This document shows, piece after piece, positions 1-7,114 of a DNA stretch of 21,505 nucleotides. The stretch is from an uncultured Muribaculaceae bacterium. Its GTDB lineage: Bacteria > Bacteroidota > Bacteroidia > Bacteroidales > Muribaculaceae. The position numbers and the translations under genes are program-made. The stretch's first letter is position 1. Each line of letters opens with the position of its first letter. The notes below the pieces were generated by a model. The model saw only the letters and a list, made by a program, of their open reading frames with translations. It made no database searches and was not told the origin of the DNA. The stretch lies in the NCBI GenBank assembly GCA_910584665.1, contig CAJUBL010000051.1, positions 1 through 21,505 on the forward strand, read 5' to 3'.

Positions 1-1
1 A

Positions 2-112
2 AACACGTTGTCGCGTCTTATTCCTGCTGATGACTACAGGGTTGTTAAACCGTATATAAGGTCTTCGATAAGTTATCGCTGGGCCGGGAACAGGTGGTCG
101 TTGATAAAGTAA
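2..112 (+). CDS. C-terminal end of an unidentified protein (partial)
   Basis: An open frame enters from the left edge and closes with TAA at 110-112, giving the last 36 residues of a protein whose start lies outside the window. The tail is basic and aromatic-rich (it ends R-W-A-G-N-R-W-S-L-I-K). It lies 20 nt before xseA on the same strand, so the two could be cotranscribed. I do not recognise the family from so short a piece, and chance openness of the frame cannot be excluded. Confidence 0.45.
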   Translation, partial: NTLSRLIPADDYRVVKPYIRSSISYRWAGNRWSLIK

Positions 113-132
113 CCATACAATAATCACACGCG

Positions 133-1425
133 ATGCAGGAGTCAATCTCTCTTTTTGATCTGAACAGCCGTATCTCCGGAGTATTGACACGAGAGGCTGG
201 GGTGCGTAATGTATGGGTGACAGCTGAGCTCAGTGACGTTTCCGTAAGGCGTGGCCACTGCTATATGGAATTATTGCAGAAGGACGAGAACGGAGTGCAG
301 GTCGCAAAGGCCCGTGGAGTGATATGGGCAAGCAGTTACGCTCAGCTTAGCCGTGATTTCAGTATTTCCACCGGTCAACGTTTCGAGACCGGTATAAAGC
401 TAATGGTCAAGGTTTCGGCAACGATGCATCCGGTATTCGGTTTATCGCTGGTGATTACTGATCTGGATCCGGACTATACGATGGGTGATCTGCTGAGGCG
501 TCGTCGTGAGATTGTAGAGCGGCTTACCAGAGAGGGTGTCATAAATATGAACCGAGAGTTGGTATGGCCGGCTGTTCCGCAGCGTATAGCTGTGATCTCG
601 GCGCCTGGAGCTGCCGGTTACGGTGATTTTATGAATCAGTTACTGAACAATTCGTCACGGCTCAGATTCAGGCCCCGTCTGTTTCCTGCAGTCATGCAGG
701 GTGAGAAGGCCGCGGCTTCGATCATACAGGCTCTGAACAGCATTAATGCCGATGGCGGATGGGATTGTGTTGTTATAATACGTGGCGGTGGCGCTACGAG
801 CGATCTGCAGTGCTTTGAAGACTATGGTCTGGCGCTCAATATAGCTCAGTTTGAGATTCCGGTCATAATCGGCATAGGTCATGAGCGGGATGTGACTCTT
901 CTCGACTATGTCGCCAATATGAGGGTCAAAACACCTACGGCTGCGGCTGAGTGGCTTGTGGGGCGTGGTGAAAAGGCTCTGTCCGATCTTGATATCATCG
1001 GACAGAGGATATATAAAACAGTATCGGAACTGGTAGGCGGATGTAAGGAGCAGCTGTCATATTATAGTGGTATTTTACCAGTGTTGCCCCGTGAGGCAGT
1101 GGGGCGGGCGTCTCTGAGGCTTAACAGAGCTGTGGCTTTATTGTCTGGTGTAAGTGCGTCCCGTCTTTCGCCGGCTCGTTCGAGACTTGATGTCATTGCG
1201 TCAAATGTTGCGACTGTTTCTGCCCGGGCTATATCCGGTGCCAGGGATCGTCTTGTTGCCGCAGAGCAGCTGATTGCGGCTTTATCGCCTCAGTCAGTGC
1301 TTAATCGCGGATATTCTATAACGCGTGTCAACGGACATGTGGTGATCAGTAGCGGACAGATTGCGTCCGGAGATGTTATCGAGACTACTCTTTCCGATGG
1401 AACGATAAGGTCTGTAAGTATATGA
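133..1425 (+). CDS. xseA: Exodeoxyribonuclease VII large subunit
   Basis: This is the catalytic subunit of exonuclease VII, a cytoplasmic enzyme that degrades single-stranded DNA from both ends to short oligonucleotides and assembles with several XseB subunits. At 430 residues it is close to the usual length. Residues about 5-110 form the OB-fold DNA-binding domain. The catalytic domain starts near residue 125 and shows the conserved blocks R-I-A-V-I-S-A-P-G-A-A-G-Y-G-D (151-165), I-I-R-G-G-G-A-T-S-D-L (215-225) and P-V-I-I-G-I-G-H-E-R-D-V-T-L-L-D (243-258), followed by K-T-P-T-A-A-A. The C-terminal third is the extended helical region that carries XseB. ATG at 133 is the natural start just before the OB fold. 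xseB follows after 18 nt, the standard two-gene arrangement. Confidence 0.96.
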   Translation: MQESISLFDLNSRISGVLTREAGVRNVWVTAELSDVSVRRGHCYMELLQKDENGVQVAKARGVIWASSYAQLSRDFSISTGQRFETGIKLMVKVSATMHPVFGLSLVITDLDPDYTMGDLLRRRREIVERLTREGVINMNRELVWPAVPQRIAVISAPGAAGYGDFMNQLLNNSSRLRFRPRLFPAVMQGEKAAASIIQALNSINADGGWDCVVIIRGGGATSDLQCFEDYGLALNIAQFEIPVIIGIGHERDVTLLDYVANMRVKTPTAAAEWLVGRGEKALSDLDIIGQRIYKTVSELVGGCKEQLSYYSGILPVLPREAVGRASLRLNRAVALLSGVSASRLSPARSRLDVIASNVATVSARAISGARDRLVAAEQLIAALSPQSVLNRGYSITRVNGHVVISSGQIASGDVIETTLSDGTIRSVSI

Positions 1426-1443
1426 ATATAAATCAGAATAGCA

Positions 1444-1650
1444 ATGGAACTGAAACCCGTAAACGAGTTAACCTATACTGAAGCGATCGGTCAGCTGGGC
1501 CAGATAATAAATGTGATGCAGGGCGAGAACTGTGATATTGACAAACTTGCGGCATATACACGCCGTGCTACTGAGCTGATTGCCGAGTGCCGTCGCCGAC
1601 TGACGGTTACTGATGAGGAACTCGCAAAGATTCTTAAGGATCTGCAATAA
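1444..1650 (+). CDS. xseB: Exodeoxyribonuclease VII small subunit
   Basis: This 68-residue, mostly helical acidic protein matches the XseB family in size and pattern: a first helix around Y-T-E-A-I-G-Q-L-G-Q-I-I and a second around D-K-L-A-A-Y-T-R-R-A-T-E-L-I-A-E-C. XseB binds the helical tail of XseA and is needed for exonuclease VII activity. It starts 18 nt after xseA, so the two are surely cotranscribed. An ATG at 1422 overlapping the xseA stop is in a different frame and is not its start. The gene ends 13 nt from the convergent lipoprotein gene, leaving no room for a separate terminator. Confidence 0.92.
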   Translation: MELKPVNELTYTEAIGQLGQIINVMQGENCDIDKLAAYTRRATELIAECRRRLTVTDEELAKILKDLQ

Positions 1651-1663
1651 ATCGGGTTCCTGT

Positions 1664-2539
1664 TCAGTCAAGCGGAGTCTTTATCAGAATCGTTCCGTCG
1701 CTCAGTCCCTTATTATATAGTTCGAGCCGCAGACGTTCTTCATATTCCTGCCTTGATCTGTTAAACAGGTCTCTTCGTATGCGTTCTTCGGCACGTTCGA
1801 GTGGCATTGTCGAGCCGGTTCGGAGATATTCGGTGATCTCGAGAAGATGTGTATATCCGTTTGCGCTGGTTTCAAGATGTCTGTGCTGGCTTAGGAATAG
1901 GTCTGGCGACTGACCGAAGTCGTATGGTATGCGTGTCTCGATCTGTTCCCAGTCGACCCAGTGGTCCCGAAAATAGTCGTAGTGTATCAATCCCTCGAGA
2001 TCCTGTTTTTCCAATCGGTCGATATCGGCGTCCCGCGTAGATCTGTATAGTTTTTTTACTTTTGCCAGTGATGGTGAATTGTCGGCTATCTTGATGTATA
2101 CACCTTTGACAAGAGGTCGTTCTATTTTGAAATCCCTGATATGCCGGTCGTAGTAGGCCTGTACACTGTCGGCCGGGAAATCGCGGTCACCGTGCTGCAT
2201 GAACATGAGCCGGCGGTATTCCCAGGCTATGAGTTCGTTTCGGTAGTCGTTGACCATGCGGTCTATCTCGGACATGTCAGGAATATTTCGGATAGCGACC
2301 TCTCCCATGATGCGAGAATCTATCCATGACCTGACGTATGCACGTGCCAGTCTCGTGCTGTCCTGGTCTGACAGACGATGCGCAAGCGCTTTGTCTATCT
2401 CGTTGCGCATGAGACGCTGTTTTCCTATCCGGGCAATGAGATCCGGATCATTGTCGGGGTTGTCGGCAGAGCATCCGCCGGCAAATGTAAGTGCGGCAAT
2501 AAGAAGGCATGATGCTATGACGATGCCAGTGTGTTTCAT
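1664..2539 (-). CDS. SurA/parvulin-like lipoprotein, probably without isomerase activity
   Basis: The frame is open upstream to 2605, but I place the start at ATG 2539. There it gives a lipoprotein signal peptide (M-K-H-T-G-I-V-I-A-S, hydrophobic core, F-A-G-G-C with Cys23 as acylated residue) and overlaps the TGA of the upstream isomerase gene in an ATGA, a sign of translational coupling. The mature protein has a SurA-like N-terminal helical region (about 35-115), a segment that looks like a decayed parvulin fold (about 140-240, with G-Y-T-H-L-L-E-I resembling the last parvulin strand) and a charged C-terminal helix. The catalytic parvulin blocks seen in the upstream partner (V-S-H-I and G-G-x-M-G) are missing. 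Likely role: a membrane-anchored periplasmic chaperone working with the upstream protein. The family call is by pattern only. Confidence 0.7.
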   Translation of the reverse strand: MKHTGIVIASCLLIAALTFAGGCSADNPDNDPDLIARIGKQRLMRNEIDKALAHRLSDQDSTRLARAYVRSWIDSRIMGEVAIRNIPDMSEIDRMVNDYRNELIAWEYRRLMFMQHGDRDFPADSVQAYYDRHIRDFKIERPLVKGVYIKIADNSPSLAKVKKLYRSTRDADIDRLEKQDLEGLIHYDYFRDHWVDWEQIETRIPYDFGQSPDLFLSQHRHLETSANGYTHLLEITEYLRTGSTMPLERAEERIRRDLFNRSRQEYEERLRLELYNKGLSDGTILIKTPLD

Positions 2540-4476
2540 CGGGCCTGTCTGAGTACTTTCTTGTTGATCTTTATTTTGTGACGTGAACGCATGTCTTTGA
2601 TCCATGCCTCTTCCAGGTGGGCCTGGTAGTCGGTGGTGATGGCTCCACGTTCGTCTGCTACTTCGACGGGGGCTTCAAGTATGACGGGCTGATAGGCGAT
2701 GTAGGATACCCACTTGCCTGTTGCGGCCGGTTTCTCTCCGTTGAATCCAAGGTAGTCGACAATGGCATTTTCGCCCTTGGCGGCTATGACGCGCTCTACT
2801 CTGATCTCTCGTCCGCAGAGCTGTCGCAGAGCCGAAGCGAGATCTTTGCCGTCAACTTTGGTCTCGGATAGAAATTTACTGGCTACGTTGAGTATTGAAT
2901 CGCTTGTGGCGAATATGATGTAGCTCTTAAACTTAGGGGTGTCCCATGTATAGCGGTCGCGGTGGGAATTGAACCACTTGTCGAGTCCTTTGGTGTCGTC
3001 CTTTGCCCGTGTCCAGACGTTGCGGTCGCTTATGTCGAAAAGCAATATGCCGTCGCGGTATTCGTTGAGCAGATTGCGGTAGTCTGCATTTTCGTTGGCC
3101 AGATCGTCGATCGCAAGACTGGTGATGACTTCGTCGATCATCGCATTGAGCCGTTGTGTCAGAATATCATATGCCTGAGCAGGTTCGATTCCATTCATCG
3201 GAGCGACGTTGGAAACAAGTTCGGATAGAAGGATCTGTCTGCCTCCGTCTAATGTGGCGACGGGTGCCGGCATGGAGGCAAAACGTGCAATGGTAGCCGA
3301 ATCAAGGCTTCCGTTACTCCGTATCACTGATTCGACCATGGCGAGAGCCGGATGGTTCATGGTGAGGTTGAATTTCTGCTTGTAGCGGTCGAGAGCCGCT
3401 TTACGTGGGAGAGACCCGCGCTCATCCTGTGCGATGGTGTTTTTTATCATGGGAGTCATCGCCTCTTTTGACCCGATACCTCTGGAGTCAAGACGTCTGA
3501 TGATGTGATATCCGAAATCTGTTTCGACGATTCCGCCTGTCTGTCCGTCGGCAAGAGCAAAAGATGCGTCCTCGAACGGTTTTACCATGCGTCCGGTCGA
3601 AAACCACGGGAGTCGTCCTCCCTGTCGGGCTGATCCGGGATCTTCGCTTTCACGTGCGGCGATGTCATCGAAGTCGGCACCGGCAACGAGCAGGTTGTGG
3701 ATCGAGTCTATCTCGTTGCGTTTGGTTTTGATCTGGTCCGGGGATAATCCGCGTGTAAGTTTGAGGATGTGCTGTACAAGAACTTCTCCGCGAGCCTGAC
3801 GGCGGCCTGTCGGCTTGACGATATGGATGCCGAAGGGAGTTTCAACTATCTCCGATATCTGTCCGACGGGAGTTCTGTAGGCTGCGTCCTCGAAAGTGTA
3901 TGGGAACCGGCAGGCGGTTATGTATCCCATGTTGCCGCCGCGGTCACGTGATGCACGGTCGATTGAGAACCGGCGTGCCATATCCTCGAAATCACCGCCG
4001 GCCAGGATGGCTGAGCGTATGGAGTCAAGTGTGGTGCGGCTGCGCAGTTTCTCGTCGGGTGTTTTGCCTGAGAACATCATGATGTGGCTGACGTTAACTT
4101 CCTCTTTGAGCCGGTTGTAGATCTCATCAATGATCTGTTGCTCGACTGTCTGGTCGGTAAGATAAGGCTGGGCAAGGTCGTGTGCGTATCCTTTCAGTTC
4201 GTTGCGGAATGTCGATGTGGTGTCTATCCCTGCAGCTTCGGCTTCGGTAACCTTAAGTTTGTAGTTGATAAACATCTCGAGATACTGGTCGATGGTCTGT
4301 GGCGCCACTTGCTGAGAGTTGTTCTTGTGGTACAGGTACTCGAATTCTCCAAGAGTTACGGGGCGTTTGTCAATGGTTAGCAGTACTTGGCCGGCGCGGT
4401 CAGCCTGAGGTTCCGCGGCGATTATGGAACCGCCGGCTATAAGCAGCAGCGCTGCCGAAAACAGTATCTTTTTCAT
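2536..4476 (-). CDS. Periplasmic peptidyl-prolyl cis-trans isomerase with two parvulin domains
   Basis: This protein catalyses cis-trans isomerisation of prolyl bonds and probably acts as a SurA/PpiD-like folding factor for exported and outer-membrane proteins. The open frame begins at a TTG (4491), but ATG 4476 gives a clean signal peptide (M-K-K-I-L-F-S-A-A-L-L-L, ending near I-I-A-A-E) and 646 residues. After an N-terminal chaperone region (about 30-120) there are two successive parvulin domains: the first about 128-222 (V-S-H-I-M-M, R-G-G-N-M-G-Y-I, F-G-I-H-I-V-K), the second about 231-328 (V-Q-H-I-L-K, Q-G-G-R-L-P-W-F, F-G-Y-H-I-I). The C-terminal half is a long SurA-like tail without a motif I recognise. 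It is coupled by a 4-nt overlap to the lipoprotein gene downstream. No gene symbol is given because several paralogous families share this layout. Confidence 0.9.
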   Translation of the reverse strand: MKKILFSAALLLIAGGSIIAAEPQADRAGQVLLTIDKRPVTLGEFEYLYHKNNSQQVAPQTIDQYLEMFINYKLKVTEAEAAGIDTTSTFRNELKGYAHDLAQPYLTDQTVEQQIIDEIYNRLKEEVNVSHIMMFSGKTPDEKLRSRTTLDSIRSAILAGGDFEDMARRFSIDRASRDRGGNMGYITACRFPYTFEDAAYRTPVGQISEIVETPFGIHIVKPTGRRQARGEVLVQHILKLTRGLSPDQIKTKRNEIDSIHNLLVAGADFDDIAARESEDPGSARQGGRLPWFSTGRMVKPFEDASFALADGQTGGIVETDFGYHIIRRLDSRGIGSKEAMTPMIKNTIAQDERGSLPRKAALDRYKQKFNLTMNHPALAMVESVIRSNGSLDSATIARFASMPAPVATLDGGRQILLSELVSNVAPMNGIEPAQAYDILTQRLNAMIDEVITSLAIDDLANENADYRNLLNEYRDGILLFDISDRNVWTRAKDDTKGLDKWFNSHRDRYTWDTPKFKSYIIFATSDSILNVASKFLSETKVDGKDLASALRQLCGREIRVERVIAAKGENAIVDYLGFNGEKPAATGKWVSYIAYQPVILEAPVEVADERGAITTDYQAHLEEAWIKDMRSRHKIKINKKVLRQAR

Positions 4477-4496
4477 TGAAGTATGTTGCAACTAAG

Positions 4497-4541
4497 AAAA
4501 ATGCGTTATAAATGTCTTTATAACTTTTATAACGCATTTTT
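4497..4541 (-). terminator. Terminator-like hairpin downstream of guaB
   Basis: A perfect 16-bp inverted repeat has arms at 4497-4512 and 4526-4541 and a 13-nt loop. It begins 27 nt after the guaB stop codon when read leftwards. The arms begin with A and end with T runs, so on the minus strand the stem ends in a U-rich run, as expected for an intrinsic terminator. The stem is AT-rich with only a GCG core. It lies 20 nt before the start of the isomerase gene, so it could also be part of a leader for that gene. Confidence 0.7.
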
Positions 4542-4567
4542 GAAAAAAATATTATATCTCAAATATG

Positions 4568-6046
4568 TTACTGGTGATTGGCGCTGTAGTTGGGGGCTTC
4601 GGCTGTTATCGCTACGTCATGGGGATGACTTTCGGCAACACCGGCATTGGTGATACGTGTGAACTTGGCGGTATGGAGTTTGTCAATATTCTCGGCTCCG
4701 CAGTAACCCATACCGGCGCGGAGACCGCCGAGCATCTGGTATACTACCTCGTATAGCGATCCTTTGAACGGAACGCGGGCTGCGATGCCTTCCGGGACGA
4801 GTTTCTTTGTATCGGTCTCGCCGGCCTGGAAGTATCGGTCCTTCGATCCCTTTTCCATGGCTTCGAGTGAGCCCATACCCCGATATGCTTTGTACTTACG
4901 GCCGTTGTATATGATGGTATCACCGGGAGACTCTTCTACTCCTGCGAGCATGCCTCCGAGCATTACTGAGTAGGCTCCTGCGGCGAGTGCTTTAACTATA
5001 TCACCCGAGTAACGTATGCCGCCGTCTGCTATCAAAGGCACGCCGGTGCCCTGCAGGGCCTTGGCCACATCATATACAGCTGTGAGCTGTGGAACGCCTA
5101 CTCCGGCTATAACGCGTGTTGTGCAGATAGAACCGGGGCCGATACCTACTTTGACTCCGTCAGCACCGTTTTCTACGAGGTATCTGGCCGCTTCGCCTGT
5201 TGCGATGTTACCTACAACGACATCTATGTAAGGGTATTTTGCCTTGACGGCCTTGAGTACTCCTATTACGCCTTTGGAGTGACCATGTGCTGTGTCAATG
5301 ACAATAGCGTCGACACCGGCGGCTACAAGCGCGTCTACGCGATCCATGGAGTCGGCGGTGACACCTACGCCGGCGGCTACACGCAGGCGTCCGAGCGAGT
5401 CCTTGCAGGCGTTGGGTTTGTCTTTGGCTTTTGTTATATCTTTATATGTGACGAGACCTATGAGCCGTCCGTCGTTGTCAACCACAGGCAGTTTCTCGAT
5501 TTTGTGCTCTTGCAGTATCCGTGCGGCTTGCTCGAGATCTGTGGACGTGTTGGTGGTCACAAGGTCCTTGCTTGTCATTACCTCGTCGATGGTACGGTTG
5601 AGGTCGCGTTCGAAACGCAGGTCTCGGTTTGTTACTATGCCTACGAGATGGCGCTGTGCGTCAACGACAGGAATGCCTCCGATGTGAAATTCCTCCATCA
5701 TGGCGAGCGCGTCGCGTACAGTACTGCCGCGCTTAATTGTGACGGGATCGTAGATCATACCGTTCTCGGCTCTTTTCACCGCGTGGACCTGACGTGCCTG
5801 CTCGTCGATCGACATGTTCTTGTGTATTACACCGATACCGCCTTCGCGGGCTATGGCGATAGCGAGTTTGGCCTCGGTAACGGTATCCATGGCGGCCGAC
5901 ACGAGGGGTACATTCAGAACGATGTTACGTGAGAAACGGGTCTGCAGGTTGACGCAGCGCGGAAGAATTTCTGAGTAAGCGGGTATCAGGAGTACGTCAT
6001 CAAAAGTCAGACCATCCATTTTAACCCTATCGGCAATAAATGACAT
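4568..6046 (-). CDS. guaB: Inosine-5'-monophosphate dehydrogenase
   Basis: GuaB oxidises IMP to XMP with NAD+, the committed step of guanine nucleotide synthesis, in the cytoplasm. The 492-residue length is standard. Residues 1-95 and 210-492 form the TIM barrel; residues about 100-205 hold the tandem CBS domains that usually sense nucleotides. The catalytic loop G-S-I-C-T-T-R (306-311) provides nucleophile Cys308, and the IMP-binding D-G-G-I-R (341-345) and flap Y-R-G-M-G-S-L-E-A-M (388-397) are intact. The start at ATG 6046 matches the conserved N-terminus (D-G-L-T-F-D-D-V-L-L at 11-20). It appears to be a single-gene transcript: a good promoter sits just upstream and a hairpin follows. Confidence 0.98.
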   Translation of the reverse strand: MSFIADRVKMDGLTFDDVLLIPAYSEILPRCVNLQTRFSRNIVLNVPLVSAAMDTVTEAKLAIAIAREGGIGVIHKNMSIDEQARQVHAVKRAENGMIYDPVTIKRGSTVRDALAMMEEFHIGGIPVVDAQRHLVGIVTNRDLRFERDLNRTIDEVMTSKDLVTTNTSTDLEQAARILQEHKIEKLPVVDNDGRLIGLVTYKDITKAKDKPNACKDSLGRLRVAAGVGVTADSMDRVDALVAAGVDAIVIDTAHGHSKGVIGVLKAVKAKYPYIDVVVGNIATGEAARYLVENGADGVKVGIGPGSICTTRVIAGVGVPQLTAVYDVAKALQGTGVPLIADGGIRYSGDIVKALAAGAYSVMLGGMLAGVEESPGDTIIYNGRKYKAYRGMGSLEAMEKGSKDRYFQAGETDTKKLVPEGIAARVPFKGSLYEVVYQMLGGLRAGMGYCGAENIDKLHTAKFTRITNAGVAESHPHDVAITAEAPNYSANHQ

Positions 6047-6070
6047 AGTTGTTTATGGTTTTATTGCGTG

Positions 6071-6102
6071 CAAAGATAATAATAATTTTGCAATCCCGCA
6101 AA
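6071..6102 (-). promoter_or_regulatory. Bacteroidota-type promoter of guaB
   Basis: On the minus strand TTTG (6099-6102) is followed after exactly 20 nt by TATCTTTG (6071-6078), which fits the -33/-7 consensus of the Bacteroidota primary sigma factor (TTTG, 19-21 nt, TAnnTTTG). Transcription would begin near 6064, leaving a leader of about 20 nt before the guaB ATG. An inverted repeat TTTGC-N6-GCAAA (6087-6102) overlaps the -33 element and could be an operator, but nothing identifies a regulator. Confidence 0.72.
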
Positions 6103-6168
6103 TTGTCAGAAATCTCCGCTGTCTCCGCTGTCAGTGGCAAACGCATCAGTTGTCTTTCTGATATACAT

Positions 6169-6236
6169 GTCAGGTCATGAGGACTATGCCGGTATTGAAC
6201 TTTTGCCTTCATATCTCCGGCGTATTTTGACCTGAC
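6169..6236. repeat. Nested inverted repeat between guaB and the nitroreductase gene
   Basis: A 9-bp perfect inverted repeat (6169-6177 with 6228-6236, GTCAGGTCA/TGACCTGAC) encloses a second 5-bp one (6188-6192 with 6217-6221, GCCGG/CCGGC). The right arm touches the stop codon of the nitroreductase gene, so the structure would form at the 3' end of that transcript. There is no T run after it on either strand, so it is not a standard intrinsic terminator. Function unknown. Confidence 0.4.
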
Positions 6237-6988
6237 TACTTAGGGTCGGTGAGAAATCCACGGTTGCGGAGGGCCCGGGCCATGTTGTAGTGTTCGCCTT
6301 CGCGGTAATAATCGGTGATGTGACTCGCCCAGTCGTTGCCGGTACGGGAGCCTGCACGGGTTGAGTTATATTCTGTTACTATGGTGTCGTAGGCTTTTAG
6401 TTCAGGCAGCAGGTCATCGTTGCGGTATGTGTTGTGGTGTATGAGCAGAGACTCGGGCTGTTTTGGCTTGATGTCGGGATGTTCGCGCGGAATGCCTATT
6501 GCGAGACCGCATACGATAGTGACGCCCCGGGGCAATTGCAGGAGCTCCGACAGACGGTCTGGTGCGGCGGTACGCATGTATCCTACACAGCATGTGCCCA
6601 GACCACGGCTTTCGGCTGCCGTGAGTGCATTCATCAGGGCGAGTGTGGCGTCAATGATACCTACGGTATAACCGTCAACCGTGCGGACAAACGGAATGTC
6701 GCTGATGCCTTTGTCCCGGGCGATAACCGATATCTTGTTATAGTCGGCGCAGAACACGAGGAAATGGTTGCATGTCTTTATCTGTTTCTCGCCGGTGATT
6801 TCGTAAATGAGTTCTTTCAGCGGCTGGTCATCAATGTCGATGACGGTATATTGCTGACCGTTATAGCTCGTCGGAGTGTTGCGTATGGCGTTGTAGATGT
6901 ATTGCATGTCGTCGGAGGGAATGGGTAATCGCTCGTATCGGCGTATGCTCCGACGTTCAAGAATGGTTTTTTCGACAGTTTTTGACAT
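6236..6988 (-). CDS. Nitroreductase-family FMN-dependent NAD(P)H oxidoreductase
   Basis: This is a 250-residue cytoplasmic flavoprotein of the nitroreductase superfamily, of the longer NfsA/Frp-like type with a C-terminal extension. The N-terminal R-R-S-I-R-R-Y (12-18) and S-Y-N-G-Q-Q (41-46) are the usual FMN phosphate and ring contacts; the middle G-L-G-T-C-C-V-G-Y matches the region that completes the flavin site across the dimer. The C-terminal stretch (G-N-D-W-A-S-H-I-T-D-Y-Y ... N-R-G-F) is typical of this subgroup. Such enzymes reduce nitroaromatics, quinones or flavins, and the true substrate cannot be read from the sequence. It stands alone: 189 nt before guaB, and divergent from the GH97 gene across 126 nt. 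I saw no convincing promoter motif for it. Confidence 0.88.
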   Translation of the reverse strand: MSKTVEKTILERRSIRRYERLPIPSDDMQYIYNAIRNTPTSYNGQQYTVIDIDDQPLKELIYEITGEKQIKTCNHFLVFCADYNKISVIARDKGISDIPFVRTVDGYTVGIIDATLALMNALTAAESRGLGTCCVGYMRTAAPDRLSELLQLPRGVTIVCGLAIGIPREHPDIKPKQPESLLIHHNTYRNDDLLPELKAYDTIVTEYNSTRAGSRTGNDWASHITDYYREGEHYNMARALRNRGFLTDPK

Positions 6989-7114
6989 ATGTGTATATTT
7001 TAATGTTCAGAGCTTTAACAAGTCCGGCTGTGTAATAGTTCAGGAAAAAGCATTTGTATATTAAGTATAATCAGGGACATTATCGTATTGTTGGATAGAA
7101 TCAGTTATATTGTC

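Noticed and set aside
2540..2605. Upstream extension of the lipoprotein gene to 2605
   Set aside because: The extra 22 residues are polar and would bury the lipoprotein signal; ATG 2539 overlaps the preceding stop as ATGA and restores a normal signal peptide.
5279..5932. A 217-codon open frame on the plus strand inside guaB
   Set aside because: It is fully antisense to the well-conserved guaB and its translation shows no recognisable fold or start context.
6027..6212. A 61-codon minus-strand frame upstream of and overlapping the guaB start
   Set aside because: It crosses the guaB promoter and start codon, has no plausible protein pattern, and the region is better explained as regulatory DNA.
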